A program made the translations under genes and the position numbers. A stretch of 64,000 nucleotides of DNA from Paractinoplanes deccanensis (GTDB lineage: Bacteria > Actinomycetota > Actinomycetes > Mycobacteriales > Micromonosporaceae): positions 1-64,000 of the forward strand of contig NZ_BOMI01000146.1 in assembly GCF_016862115.1 (NCBI RefSeq), in the 5' to 3' direction. The notes under the pieces were generated by a model, which made no database searches, was not told the origin of the DNA, and was given only the letters and a program-made list of their open reading frames with translations. Shown in pieces: positions 1 through 8,911 of this stretch. Numbering within the stretch: position 1 is the first letter of the stretch; every line of letters starts with the position of its first letter.

Positions 1-56
1 AGCGGTTCGCACTGAGCTGACCCGCCCCGACCACGACAACGGATGAGGTGATCGCC

Positions 57-1340
57 TTGGCAGCCACCAGGATTCTCGCGGCGACGGCCGCGCTGGCGCT
101 GAGCGCCCTGGGCCTGGCAGCATGCAGTGGTGACGACGGCTCGGACTCGGGCGGCGACGTCACGATGCAGTTCTGGCACAACGCGACGACCGGTCCCGGC
201 AAAGCCTTCTGGGACAAGACGGTCGCCGACTTCCAGACCGCACACCCCAACGTCAAGATCAAGATCCAGTCGATCCAGAACGAGGATCTGGACGGCAAGC
301 TGCAGACCTCGCTCAACTCCGGCTCCGCGCCCGACATCTTCCTCCAGCGCGGCGGCGGCAAGATGGCCGCGATGGTCGAGGCGGGCCAGCTCAAGGACAT
401 CACCGGCGACATCACCGACGAGACGAAGCAGGCGGTCGGCGACGCCGCGCTGAAGACCGGGCAGGTCGACGGCAAGGCGTACGCCGTACCGGTGTCGATC
501 CTTCCCGGCGGTCTCTGGTACAGCAAGGACCTGTTCGCCAAGGCCGGCATCACGGCGCCGCCGACGACGCTCGACGAGCTCAACGCGGCGGTGACCAAGC
601 TCAAGGCCATCGGCGCGCCGGTCGCCCTCGGCGGCAAGGACGCCTGGCCGGCCGCGCACTGGTACTACTTCTTCGCCCTGCGCGCGTGCAGTCAGGCCTC
701 GCTCGACGCCGCGGCCAAGGACAAGAACTTCGGCGATCCCTGCTGGACGAAGGCCGGCCGGGACCTCGAGACCTTCGCCGCCACCAAGCCGTTCCAGGAC
801 GGCTTCCTGACCACCTCGGCCCAGCAGGGCGCGGGCAGCTCGGCCGGCCTGATCGCCAACCACAAGGCCGGCATGGAACTGATGGGCGCCTGGAACCCCG
901 GCGTGATCGCCTCGCTCACCAAGGACACCAAGCCCCTGCCCGACCTGGGCTTCTTCCCGTTCCCGGCGGTTCCCGGCGGCCAGGGCGACCCGGCCGCGAT
1001 CATGGGCGGCGCGGACGGCTACTCCTGCTCGGCGCAAGCGCCGAAGGAATGCACCGACTTCCTCAACTACATCCTCACCAAGGACGTGCAGGAGGGCTAC
1101 TACAAGGCGTTCAACTCGCTGCCCATGAACAAGCAGGCGCAGGGCGCCGTCACCGAGGACTACCTCAAGGCCGTTCTCGACGCCTACAACAAGGCGCCGT
1201 ACGTGTCGCAGTGGCTCGACACCGTGTACGGCCAGAACGTCGGCAACGCCCTCAACGTCGGGGTCGTGAACCTTCTCGCCGGCAAGGGCGACGTCGACGG
1301 GATCATCAAGGCCGTGAACGACGCGGCCAAGAAGGGCTGA
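57..1340 (+). CDS. Sugar ABC transporter substrate-binding lipoprotein (CUT1 type)
   Basis: Extracellular solute-binding protein of a carbohydrate ABC importer, about 427 residues. The N-terminus is a lipoprotein signal peptide ending in a Leu-Ala-Ala-Cys lipobox, so the mature protein should be lipid-anchored outside the membrane. The body shows the family-1 solute-binding pattern (QFWHN near the N-terminus, a conserved hinge, an IMGGADGYSC segment). I prefer the TTG at 57 because AGGTGA lies 6 bases before it; a GTG at 48 is in frame but has no usable ribosome site. It is followed 4 bp later by two permease genes, so it heads the operon. The sugar cannot be told from sequence. Confidence 0.9.
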   Translation: MAATRILAATAALALSALGLAACSGDDGSDSGGDVTMQFWHNATTGPGKAFWDKTVADFQTAHPNVKIKIQSIQNEDLDGKLQTSLNSGSAPDIFLQRGGGKMAAMVEAGQLKDITGDITDETKQAVGDAALKTGQVDGKAYAVPVSILPGGLWYSKDLFAKAGITAPPTTLDELNAAVTKLKAIGAPVALGGKDAWPAAHWYYFFALRACSQASLDAAAKDKNFGDPCWTKAGRDLETFAATKPFQDGFLTTSAQQGAGSSAGLIANHKAGMELMGAWNPGVIASLTKDTKPLPDLGFFPFPAVPGGQGDPAAIMGGADGYSCSAQAPKECTDFLNYILTKDVQEGYYKAFNSLPMNKQAQGAVTEDYLKAVLDAYNKAPYVSQWLDTVYGQNVGNALNVGVVNLLAGKGDVDGIIKAVNDAAKKG

Positions 1341-1344
1341 ACGG

Positions 1345-2322
1345 GTGGCGGTCACCGAACAGGCGCCCGGCGTGCGGGGCGGCGTTCCGGCGCCGCCACC
1401 GCTGCGCCCGCGCCGGCGCGGCATCGGATGGGCCCAGCGCCTCGAGATCGCGGCGCTGTCCGGCCCGGCGATCCTCATGTTCCTCGGCTTCGTGATCTTC
1501 CCGGTGCTGATGGCCGCCTACTACGGCTTCTACCGCTGGAAGGGCTTCGGCCGGCCCACCGACTTCGTCGGCCTCGACAACTACCGCACCATCCTGACGG
1601 ACGGCGCGTTCCACGAGGCGCTGTGGCACAACGGCCAGATCGTCGTGCTGTCGCTGGTCCTCCAGGGCCCGGTCGCCGTCGGCCTGGCCCTGCTGCTCAA
1701 CCGGAGGATGCGCGGCCAGTCGGCCGTCCGGCTGCTCATCTTCGTGCCGTACGTCATCGCCGAGGTCATCGCCGGCACCGCCTGGGCCCTGCTGCTGCAG
1801 ACCAACGGCGCGGTCAACGACATCCTGCGGTCGATCGGCCTGGCGTGGCTGGCCGAGGACTGGCTGGCCGACCCGGGCCTGGCCATCTGGACCCTGATGC
1901 TCGTCCTGACGTGGAAGTACGTCGGGTTCGCGGTGATCCTGTTCCTGGCCGGCATGCAGAACATCCCCGACGAGCTGACCGAGGCGGCCGCGGTCGACGG
2001 CGCGTCGTACTGGCAGACGCAGCGGCACATCACCCTGCCGCTGCTCGGCCCGACCATCCGGATCTGGGCCTTCCTGTCGATCATCGGCTCGCTGCAACTG
2101 TTCGACCTGGTCTACATCATCTGGGGTCAGTACGTCGCGTCGACCGCCGGCACCTCGACCATGGCGACCTACATGGTCGTCGAGGGCCGCAACGCCGCCA
2201 ACTACGGCTACGGCAACGCGGTGGCCGTCGTGCTCTTCGTCATCTCCCTGCTCATCGCGCTGGTGTACCAGCGTTTCGTCCTGCGCCGCGACACCGAGGG
2301 CGCCCTCACCGAAGGGCGGTAG
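1345..2322 (+). CDS. Sugar ABC transporter permease, MalF/UgpA type
   Basis: Inner-membrane permease subunit of the same importer, 325 residues, with about six hydrophobic segments. The cytoplasmic coupling motif (EAAAVDGA, then LP) sits near residues 213-232 and is the site that docks on the ATPase in this family. It begins with GTG 4 bp after the binding-protein stop codon and ends 2 bp before the next permease, so the three genes are almost certainly one transcript and translationally coupled. The family assignment is firm; the substrate is unknown. Confidence 0.93.
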   Translation: MAVTEQAPGVRGGVPAPPPLRPRRRGIGWAQRLEIAALSGPAILMFLGFVIFPVLMAAYYGFYRWKGFGRPTDFVGLDNYRTILTDGAFHEALWHNGQIVVLSLVLQGPVAVGLALLLNRRMRGQSAVRLLIFVPYVIAEVIAGTAWALLLQTNGAVNDILRSIGLAWLAEDWLADPGLAIWTLMLVLTWKYVGFAVILFLAGMQNIPDELTEAAAVDGASYWQTQRHITLPLLGPTIRIWAFLSIIGSLQLFDLVYIIWGQYVASTAGTSTMATYMVVEGRNAANYGYGNAVAVVLFVISLLIALVYQRFVLRRDTEGALTEGR

Positions 2323-2324
2323 CC

Positions 2325-3140
2325 ATGAGGGACCGCAACCCGGCCGTCTACGCGGCCGCGCTCGCCCTGGTCGGCCTCATGCTCGGCCCGGTCGTCTACA
2401 TCATCCTCGGCGGCTTCCGCACCAACTCGCAGATCACGACCGACCCGGCCGGCCTGCCCAGCCCCTGGGAGCTCGGCAACTACACGAGCGTGCTCACCAG
2501 CGACACCTTCTGGCGCCAGGTCGGCAACTCGACCATCGCCGCCGCGGCCACGACCCTCGGGGTGGTCACGCTGGGCGTCATGGCCAGCTACGTCCTCGCC
2601 CGCTACCGGTTCCGCGGCCGGGGCGCGATGTACGCCCTGTTCGCCGCCGGTCTCATGTTCCCGGTCACGGTGGCCATCACCCCGCTGTACCTGCTGGTCA
2701 AGAACCTCGGCCTGGTGAACACCCTGCCCGGGGTGATCCTGCCGCAGATCGCCTTCGGACTGCCCACCACGATCATCATTCTGGTCCCGTTCCTGCGGGC
2801 CATCCCCAGGGAGATCGAGGAGGCCGCCGCGATCGACCGCTGCGGCCGGCTCGGCTTCTTCTGGCGGATGGTGCTGCCGCTCTCGGTGCCCGGCCTGATC
2901 ACCACCGGCATCCTGGCCTTCGTCGGCAGCTGGAACAGCTACCTGCTGCCGCTGTTCATCCTCAACGACCAGGACACCTTCACCCTGCCGCTGGGCGTGC
3001 AGGCGTTCTCCTCGCAGTACTCGGTCGACACCGCGAGGGTGCTCGCCTTCACGTCCCTGTCGATGATCCCGGCGCTGCTCTTCTTCAGCCTCTTCGAGCG
3101 CCGCATCGTCGGCGGCCTCACCGGCGCCGTCAAGGGGTGA
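2325..3140 (+). CDS. Sugar ABC transporter permease, MalG/UgpE type
   Basis: Second permease of the importer, 271 residues, about six membrane segments. The coupling loop near residues 165-185 reads EEAAAIDRCG rather than the usual EAAxxDGA, a small departure from the family consensus in the ATPase-contact helix. The ATG at 2325 lies 2 bp after the previous stop codon; the longer upstream open frame is an antiparallel-frame artefact. No ATP-binding gene follows, as is common for actinobacterial CUT1 systems, where one shared MsmK/UgpC-type ATPase energises many transporters. A candidate of that type lies at 53300-54499. Confidence 0.93.
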   Translation: MRDRNPAVYAAALALVGLMLGPVVYIILGGFRTNSQITTDPAGLPSPWELGNYTSVLTSDTFWRQVGNSTIAAAATTLGVVTLGVMASYVLARYRFRGRGAMYALFAAGLMFPVTVAITPLYLLVKNLGLVNTLPGVILPQIAFGLPTTIIILVPFLRAIPREIEEAAAIDRCGRLGFFWRMVLPLSVPGLITTGILAFVGSWNSYLLPLFILNDQDTFTLPLGVQAFSSQYSVDTARVLAFTSLSMIPALLFFSLFERRIVGGLTGAVKG

Positions 3141-3162
3141 GCCCGCCCGCTCGGCCCGGGTC

Positions 3163-3843
3163 TCAGTCCGGTCCGACCAGGAGCACGAAGGTGCGCGCGA
3201 GCCCGAAACGCTCCGTGCGGGGCCAGTCCAGGCCGGCGAGCGCCTTGGACGCCCGCTTGTCCCGGCGCCCGTTGATGCGCACCTCGCACTCGGTGAAGTC
3301 CGCACCCTGCCCCACCAACAGCCGAACCCCGTTCAGGTACGGCCGATCGAGCCCCCGAGCGATGACCGGCGCGAGCGCCGACCACGGCATCGCCTCGGCG
3401 AACCACTCCTGCTTGCTCGCCGACCCGTCGGCCGACCACCCGGTCACGCTGCCGACGATCGCGTGCCAGCCGGGAAACCCGCCCGGATCGGCGGCGCGGA
3501 AGTGGGTCGCGAGCTCCCCCTTCTGCTCGATCATCTCGAGCACCGTCACCAGGCACGTGTCGATCCAGGCCCGGACGGCCTGACCGGCCGCCTCGACCGG
3601 GTCGGCCGCGATGCCCACCGAGCAGTCCGAGACCGTCGGCACGTCCGGCCGATCCACGTTCAGCACCACTTCGAGATCGAGATGCCGATAATCCTCGGTG
3701 TCGGGCGGCAGAACCCGCACACCCAGCGACCCGCACCGCAACATGGGCCCGTCGGCGAGCGTCCACTCACCGCCGACCTCGGCCAGCATCGGCGCCGCAA
3801 TCTCCAGAACACGCTCAGCGGGCAGGCACCGGGCATCGATCAT
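3163..3843 (-). CDS. Conserved hypothetical protein (DUF6348-like)
   Basis: A 226-residue cytoplasmic protein without signal peptide or membrane segment. I start it at the ATG at 3843, giving an N-terminus MIDARCLPAERVLE; the upstream extension reads as arginine-rich antisense. Its pattern (a VDRPDVPTVSDCSVG segment followed by an Ala-rich helix with a conserved Trp) resembles actinobacterial proteins grouped as DUF6348, but that match is from memory and is weak. It is convergent with the transporter operon and has no informative partner. Function is unknown. Confidence 0.6.
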   Translation of the reverse strand: MIDARCLPAERVLEIAAPMLAEVGGEWTLADGPMLRCGSLGVRVLPPDTEDYRHLDLEVVLNVDRPDVPTVSDCSVGIAADPVEAAGQAVRAWIDTCLVTVLEMIEQKGELATHFRAADPGGFPGWHAIVGSVTGWSADGSASKQEWFAEAMPWSALAPVIARGLDRPYLNGVRLLVGQGADFTECEVRINGRRDKRASKALAGLDWPRTERFGLARTFVLLVGPD

Positions 3844-3868
3844 GGTCGAGGAGCGTACAGCGCGGCAC

Positions 3869-4288
3869 TCATCCCCGGCCGGCCAGGGCGACAAGGTTGG
3901 CCAGGTCCGTCTCCAGCGACCGCTGCACGTCGTCGCCCATCCGGCGCGCCCACCGGCGAGCCCGCCGCCCCTGAAGGTAGGCGTGCACCTCCAGCCGGCT
4001 GCCGCCGTCGACGGCCCGGACCTCGTGGTGCACGGTCAGGCGGGCACCCCGCAGCAGCGTCGTGTCCGCATAGACCGTCCCGGGCACCAGCGCCGTCACC
4101 ACGAACGGGGTAGGTGTGCCCCCGACCGCCTTGGAGACCCCACGGGCGCCGATCGCCAGTGGCTCGCTCAGGCGCAGGTATTCCATGCTGTCGCTCCACT
4201 CCTGGTGAGTGGCGAGATCGCACCATCGGCCATGAAACCAGCCGGGCTCGACCTTCGACTCCGCACGCACCCGCGCCACCTCGATCAT
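3869..4288 (-). CDS. SRPBCC (START-like) family protein
   Basis: A 139-residue protein with the pattern of the SRPBCC/polyketide-cyclase-like fold: a first strand (IEVARVRAESKV), a WCDLATHQEWSDSM helix, an antiparallel sheet and a long C-terminal helix (RRMGDDVQRSLETDLANLVALA). Such proteins form a helix-grip cavity that binds hydrophobic ligands. The ligand cannot be predicted. It lies 25 bp upstream of the hypothetical gene ending at 3163 on the same strand, so the two may be co-transcribed. Confidence 0.75.
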   Translation of the reverse strand: MIEVARVRAESKVEPGWFHGRWCDLATHQEWSDSMEYLRLSEPLAIGARGVSKAVGGTPTPFVVTALVPGTVYADTTLLRGARLTVHHEVRAVDGGSRLEVHAYLQGRRARRWARRMGDDVQRSLETDLANLVALAGRG

Positions 4289-4627
4289 GGCAAGACTCTA
4301 ACGTGCGGCCGTGGCCCGCCTCAGCGAGAGCAGCCGCCGAGGATCTCGTTCCGGCTCGGACCCCTTCCGGGACGGATTCGAGCCGTCGTCGCCACGCTGG
4401 GAGCTGCGAGGCGAAGCGTGCCCGCGTGACCAACCTGCCCTGGCCGGACCACAGCGCGGCAGCGAACACCAACCCCAACGGCCGCAACGGGACCGCCAGA
4501 CCAGCCACCCACACAGCGGCGAAGTACCACCCCCGACCCTCCACCGTCAACCGCAAGCAAACGCAATGCACCCAGCCCACGGCGAACGCCGTGGGGCCGG
4601 AAAGGCCCCACGGCGAGAAGGTGAACG
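4289..4627. other. Intergenic stretch with terminator; possible decayed membrane ORF
   Basis: This 339-base gap contains a strong hairpin (4587-4615). The minus strand from about 4580 to 4400 can be read as a short two-helix membrane peptide (segments like WYFAAVWVAGLAV and LGLVFAAALW), but it has no ribosome site, it starts inside the terminator and it runs on without a natural end. I do not call it a gene; it may be a relic. Confidence 0.3.
4587..4615 (-). terminator. Perfect 12-bp hairpin downstream of PD40 gene
   Basis: CGCCGTGGGGCC (4587-4598) pairs exactly with GGCCCCACGGCG (4604-4615) around a 5-base loop, 13 bp beyond the stop codon of the minus-strand gene that ends at 4628. There is no strong U-tract, which is usual for actinomycete terminators. 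Confidence 0.7.
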
Positions 4628-5554
4628 TCAGGCCTGCGCCCGCCAACTGGTCGGGATGCCCGGCACGCCGACCGCATGCCGCTGACCGCCGGCGGCGTCG
4701 ACGAGGTAGATCTGCGGGTCGGTCAGCTCACGGTAGGTGTCGCCGGTGTCCGGGTCGGTCACCTCGTGCACCTGGCTCTCGCTGTAGGCCAGCCACCTGC
4801 CGTCCGGCGACCAGACGACGCTGCCCTCCGCCACGTCCGGTGTGTCGGTGAGCCGCTGCTGCGCGCCGGTCACGACGTCGACCAGCCACAGGTCGTCGCC
4901 GGACGAGACGGCCAGCTTGCCGTTTCGCGGGTTCCAGTCCACGTCCCAGGGGCCCGGAAGGTTGCCCACCTGGCGGTTGGCGGATCCGTCGGCCCTCCAC
5001 AGGCGCACGCCGGGAGCGACCGTGCTCACGGTGGCGATCCGCTTGCCCTGCGGACCCCACGAGAAGGACAGGTTGGCGCCCCCGGCGCTGCCGGTGATCG
5101 GCGTGGAGTGCCCGTTGAGGTCGGTCTTGTAGATGTCGCCGCAGGTCTCGAACCCGATGCTGGTGCCGTCCGGCGACCAGCGGGGATGTCCGGGACCGCA
5201 CGGCGCCTGGGTGAGCCGCTGGGCTCCGGTGCCGTCCGCGGCTGCCGTGTAGACGGACGCCATCAGATCGTCCGGGCCCTGGGTGACGAACGCGATGCGG
5301 CGGCCGTCCGGGGAGTAGTCGGGCGACGATCCCCAGGTGACGGTGAGGTTGAGGCCGGCGAGCGCGCTGCCGTCGGGCAGAACGCTCTGCACCTCGCCGC
5401 TGCCGTGCGGCGAGTCGACCGTCCGGATGAAGAGGATGCGGCCTTGCGGCTGGGTCGCGGGTGCGGCGCCGGCGACGGCTTGCGTGCCGGCGAGGAATAC
5501 CGTGACCGCCCCCGCGACGGTCATGATTCGTTTCCACATGACCCCGATGCTCAC
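4628..5554 (-). CDS. Secreted PD40/TolB-like beta-propeller protein
   Basis: A 308-residue exported protein. The first 30 residues form a signal peptide (MWKRIMTVAGAVTVFLAGTQ, then AVAGAAPA). At least five PD40 blades follow, recognisable by repeats such as YSPDGRRIAFV, WSPDGTSIGFE, WGPQGKRIATV, WNPRNGKLAVS and WSPDGRWLAYS. The family folds as a TolB-type propeller, often a protein-protein interaction platform, and no catalytic domain accompanies it here. It lies 78 bp downstream of the NACHT gene on the same strand, so co-transcription is possible but unproven. Confidence 0.82.
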   Translation of the reverse strand: MSIGVMWKRIMTVAGAVTVFLAGTQAVAGAAPATQPQGRILFIRTVDSPHGSGEVQSVLPDGSALAGLNLTVTWGSSPDYSPDGRRIAFVTQGPDDLMASVYTAAADGTGAQRLTQAPCGPGHPRWSPDGTSIGFETCGDIYKTDLNGHSTPITGSAGGANLSFSWGPQGKRIATVSTVAPGVRLWRADGSANRQVGNLPGPWDVDWNPRNGKLAVSSGDDLWLVDVVTGAQQRLTDTPDVAEGSVVWSPDGRWLAYSESQVHEVTDPDTGDTYRELTDPQIYLVDAAGGQRHAVGVPGIPTSWRAQA

Positions 5555-5632
5555 ACTGCCTTGTGCGGGCCCGCTACCCCGCTTCCGCGCTCTCGGACGT
5601 TCGCCCAGGTGCCCGGCCCGAAAATCGCACCC

Positions 5633-7858
5633 TCACGTCTCGGCCAGCCGGCGCCGCAGCTGCTCGTGGCGGAACTGGTAGACGGCTCCCACCCGGCGCA
5701 GCAGGTCGTGGCGGTGGGCGTCGTCCAGGAAGGACATCAAGCGCCACGGCACCCGGCCGCGCAGGGCGAGCCAGACCTTCGCCACCACGTAGCGGCCCCA
5801 GACCGTGGCGCTGATGCCGCTGTAGCGGTCCACCAGGACGAAGGCCCCGCCGAAGATCAGGGCGTGGGTGAGGCCGCTGCGCCAGCCCGCGGCGATGGTG
5901 AAGGCCACGAACGTGGCGCCGCCGATGACCAGGCCGATCGAGGCGCCGCGGGCGATCGCTGCCGTGCAGTCGGAGCGGCGGGTGGAGCGCGGGCTCAGGC
6001 CCGTGGTGGCGTCCGTGGCCACGTCGAGCCAGACGTTCAGGCCGTCGATCAGGCCCATGGCTATGCCTGCGGAGAGGCCCACCAGCACGCCCAGCGAGGG
6101 GCCGATGAGGGCGCTCGCGAACAGGGCCGTGCCGACGCCGACGGTGGCGCCGATCGCCAGGTGGCGGGCGAAGCGGCCGACGCTGCGGCGGATGGTCAGG
6201 CGCATCTCGCTCGGGGTGCGGCGTTCCGCCACGGCGAACAGGCCGGCCGCGAGGCCCGCCGCCAGCGCCGCCGCGACGCCGTGGGCCATCGCGGTCGCCG
6301 GGGGCACCGCCGCCCAGTATTCGCGCAGGGCCACGGCCACGCCGGTCAGCATGCCCGTGTAGCGGCCCGCGACCAGCCCCAGGCGGCGTTCCGCCCCCGC
6401 GCGTCTCAGGGCCGCCAACGGCAGCCGGGCCTTCTTGGCGCGCAGCAGGTCCTCCAGGGTGCGGGGCCGGTCGCCGGCCAGCCGCCAGAACGTCAGCGCG
6501 GCCACCGCGTAGACGACCCCGGCCACCGGGCCGAACACGAAGCCGAGCACGGCGCCCGCCGGCACCGCCGCCGGCACCTCGTACACCCAGCGCGGCACCG
6601 TGCGCTCGAGCTCCCACCATGCCAGGTTGCTGCCAGCGCCGGCCAGGTCGCGCGCGAGGAACGCCAGCCACGGCGCCACGTCGGCGGCCTGCCCCTCGTA
6701 CGTGGCCGGGATCAGTTGATCGAGCAGGTGGTTCTCCAGGGCCGCCCGGCCGGCCAGGGACGGGCTCAGCAGCTCGGCGCTGTCGCGGGGGCTGTCGCCG
6801 TAGATGGTGCGGGCCAGACCGATCATCAGCGGGCTGCTCAGTACCGTCGCGAGCGGGCCGTGCGGCTCCTCGTCGAGCCTGCGGAAGACGGGCTCCCACA
6901 GCGCCACCCGGCGGCGCGGTGTCGTCTGGGTCAGGTACTTCTGGATCGTCTCGACGCTCAGCGGGTGCAGCTGCACGACCGCGGCGAAGGTGAGCACGTC
7001 GGCGCTCTCGACGGCCTGGCGGAACTCCTCGAACCGGCAGGTGACCACGAACGGCTGGTCGGCGTCGAAGGCGCGGTTGATCTGGCCGATGGCGGCCGCG
7101 CGGGCCCGTTCCGGCATCTCGTCGAGCCCGTCGAGGATCGGCAGGATGAGGCGGCGTTCCACGAGCGAGCGCGCCAGCCGGCGGCGGTCGTGTTCGCTCG
7201 CCGCGCCCAGCCGGTAGTTTTCCAGCAGGTAGCGCGAGATCCAGCGGGCCAGCCCGGTCGCCCCCGGGTCCCAGCCGCCGACCGGCAGGATCACCGGGAC
7301 CGGGTCGCCCGGGCCGCGGCGCTGGAGCAGCTGCAGCGCGAGCACCATCGCGAAGACCGACTTGCCGGAGCCGGGTGCGCCGAGCACCACCATGCGCCCG
7401 GTCGGGATGCGCGTGTAGATGCGGGCCGCCTGCGACAGCTCCCCGGGCCGCGGCCCGGCGGCGCCGGGCTCGCCGAACACGAGCGACGGGTGGTCGGCGA
7501 GGTCCGGGTCGGCCTCGGCCCAGCTCACGGGCAGCGGCCACGGGTCCTGCAGGCGCCGGACGCTCGCCTCCTCGCGCCACTGCGCCCGCACGACGCGTGC
7601 GAGGTCGTCGGCCGCCTTGGCGCAGGCCTCGGCCTCCTCGCTCTCGGAGCGGACCTCGCGCGCCTGGCGCAGCCGGGTGACGGTGCGCTCGGCCCAGGGC
7701 GCGGAGAAGCCGGCCAGCGCGGTGCAGGCGCCCAGCACGCCGGCCCACCGGGACGCGTGCTCCACGCCCTGTGCCACCAGCACGGCGGCGACCGTCGCGA
7801 GGCAGGCCGCCCAGGCGAGCACCACGACGAGGAGCAGCCCGCGTCTGCGTCCGTCCAC
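5633..7858 (-). CDS. NACHT-domain NTPase with multi-pass membrane tail
   Basis: A 741-residue STAND-class NTPase. An N-terminal membrane segment (residues 8-30) precedes the NACHT domain, with Walker A GAPGSGKS at 160-167 and a Walker B/acidic patch LPILDGLDEM near 239-248. After the helical NACHT-associated region (to about residue 430) comes a tail with several glycine/alanine-rich membrane helices. It closes with a conserved RVPWRLMSFLDDAHRHDLLRRVGAVYQFRHEQLR segment shared by many Streptomyces and Actinoplanes NACHT proteins. I start at the GTG at 7858, the first start before the membrane helix. Some bacterial NACHT proteins are anti-phage; whether this clade is defensive is unknown. Confidence 0.85.
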   Translation of the reverse strand: MDGRRRGLLLVVVLAWAACLATVAAVLVAQGVEHASRWAGVLGACTALAGFSAPWAERTVTRLRQAREVRSESEEAEACAKAADDLARVVRAQWREEASVRRLQDPWPLPVSWAEADPDLADHPSLVFGEPGAAGPRPGELSQAARIYTRIPTGRMVVLGAPGSGKSVFAMVLALQLLQRRGPGDPVPVILPVGGWDPGATGLARWISRYLLENYRLGAASEHDRRRLARSLVERRLILPILDGLDEMPERARAAAIGQINRAFDADQPFVVTCRFEEFRQAVESADVLTFAAVVQLHPLSVETIQKYLTQTTPRRRVALWEPVFRRLDEEPHGPLATVLSSPLMIGLARTIYGDSPRDSAELLSPSLAGRAALENHLLDQLIPATYEGQAADVAPWLAFLARDLAGAGSNLAWWELERTVPRWVYEVPAAVPAGAVLGFVFGPVAGVVYAVAALTFWRLAGDRPRTLEDLLRAKKARLPLAALRRAGAERRLGLVAGRYTGMLTGVAVALREYWAAVPPATAMAHGVAAALAAGLAAGLFAVAERRTPSEMRLTIRRSVGRFARHLAIGATVGVGTALFASALIGPSLGVLVGLSAGIAMGLIDGLNVWLDVATDATTGLSPRSTRRSDCTAAIARGASIGLVIGGATFVAFTIAAGWRSGLTHALIFGGAFVLVDRYSGISATVWGRYVVAKVWLALRGRVPWRLMSFLDDAHRHDLLRRVGAVYQFRHEQLRRRLAET

Positions 7859-8026
7859 GTCTGGAGCGTCGGCGTGCCGGGACCGGCCCGTCAAGCGGGT
7901 TGCCGACCCGTGTAAATCGGATGCGCCGGCCCGGCGCGCAGAGGACCATGCGAGAGACGTTCTCGCCGAGAGGAAAGGAGGAGCTGCCGTGTCTTCCGCA
8001 CGCTTTCCGACGCCCTGGAGGCTTCG

Positions 8027-8911
8027 TTGTTCCGCACCATGGCCGAGGCAGACCTCGGCCGCGTTCCCGGCCTGATCGGCCGCTCCTACGACACCCGCAA
8101 CTACCGTCCCGAGTGGACCTGGCTGGCCACCGACGGCGACGAGATCAAGGCCGTCGCCGCGTGGTGGGGCTTTCCCACCGGTGAGCAGCCGCTCGCTCTC
8201 GACACCTTGTACGCCGCGCCGGGCGAAGCCGACCCGGTGGCGGTCTGGGCCGCGCTGATCAGGCGCATGCCCCCGTTCGACTATCACCTCTTCACGACGC
8301 CCGGCGGCGAGAAGGACCCCGAGGTCACCCAGCGGCTGGCCGCCGCCCGCGCGGCCGGGCTCAGCGAGATCGTCGAGCGCCTGCGGTACGAGTGGACCGC
8401 CGGCGATCCGCTCCCCCGCCGCTCCACCCGGCTCACCTTCGCCGCCGAGCCGGACGACGAGGCGTTCGCCAAGATCTTCGCGATGATCTCGGAGGGCAGC
8501 CTGGACGCCGCCACGCGGGAGGGGGTGGCCCGGCTCGGCGCCCTCGAGCAGGCCCGTGAGGACATCGCCGTCTACAAGCAGATGCGCGACCCGCGCGACC
8601 GGTGGCGCGTCGCCTTCGACCGCGACGGCAACCTGGTCGGGTGTGCACTGCCGAGCGCCAACGACGGCGGCCCGGTGGTGGGCTACGTCGGTGTCGTGCC
8701 GGAGCAGCGCGGCAACGGCTACGCCGACGACCTGCTCGCCGAGATCACCCACATGCTGGCCGAGGACGGCGCCACCACGATCCGCGCCGACACCGACCGC
8801 GGCAACACCCCGATGGCGGCGTCGTTCGAGCGGCTCGGCTACCACATCTTCGCGATCCGGCTCGTCGCCTCAGCGCCGTCTCAGCCGGAGGAAGGCAGAC
8901 TGGGCGCATGA
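8027..8911 (+). CDS. GNAT family N-acetyltransferase
   Basis: A 294-residue protein with two GNAT-like halves. The C-terminal half has the acetyl-CoA loop in GVVPEQRGNGYADDLLAE (Q/R-x-x-G-N/x-G/A pattern) followed by the DRGNTPMAASFERLGY segment. The N-terminal half is degenerate. The TTG at 8027 is preceded by GGAGG at 8017-8021, 5 bases upstream; an ATG at 8039 is the alternative. It overlaps the next gene by an ATGA junction, so the two are translationally coupled. Substrate unknown. Divergent from the NACHT gene. Confidence 0.85.
   Translation: MFRTMAEADLGRVPGLIGRSYDTRNYRPEWTWLATDGDEIKAVAAWWGFPTGEQPLALDTLYAAPGEADPVAVWAALIRRMPPFDYHLFTTPGGEKDPEVTQRLAAARAAGLSEIVERLRYEWTAGDPLPRRSTRLTFAAEPDDEAFAKIFAMISEGSLDAATREGVARLGALEQAREDIAVYKQMRDPRDRWRVAFDRDGNLVGCALPSANDGGPVVGYVGVVPEQRGNGYADDLLAEITHMLAEDGATTIRADTDRGNTPMAASFERLGYHIFAIRLVASAPSQPEEGRLGA

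Noticed and set aside
1..47. A possible gene tail (RFALS then TGA at 18-20)
   Set aside because: Too short to support an upstream gene; noted only as possible end of a regulator gene.
4321..4677. Minus-strand ORFs in the gap before the PD40 gene that look partly like a membrane protein
   Set aside because: They begin within the PD40 coding end or terminator, lack a ribosome site and have no recognisable family; at most a relic.
4676..7915. A 1079-codon plus-strand open frame
   Set aside because: Antisense to the PD40 and NACHT genes, with no ribosome site and biased composition.
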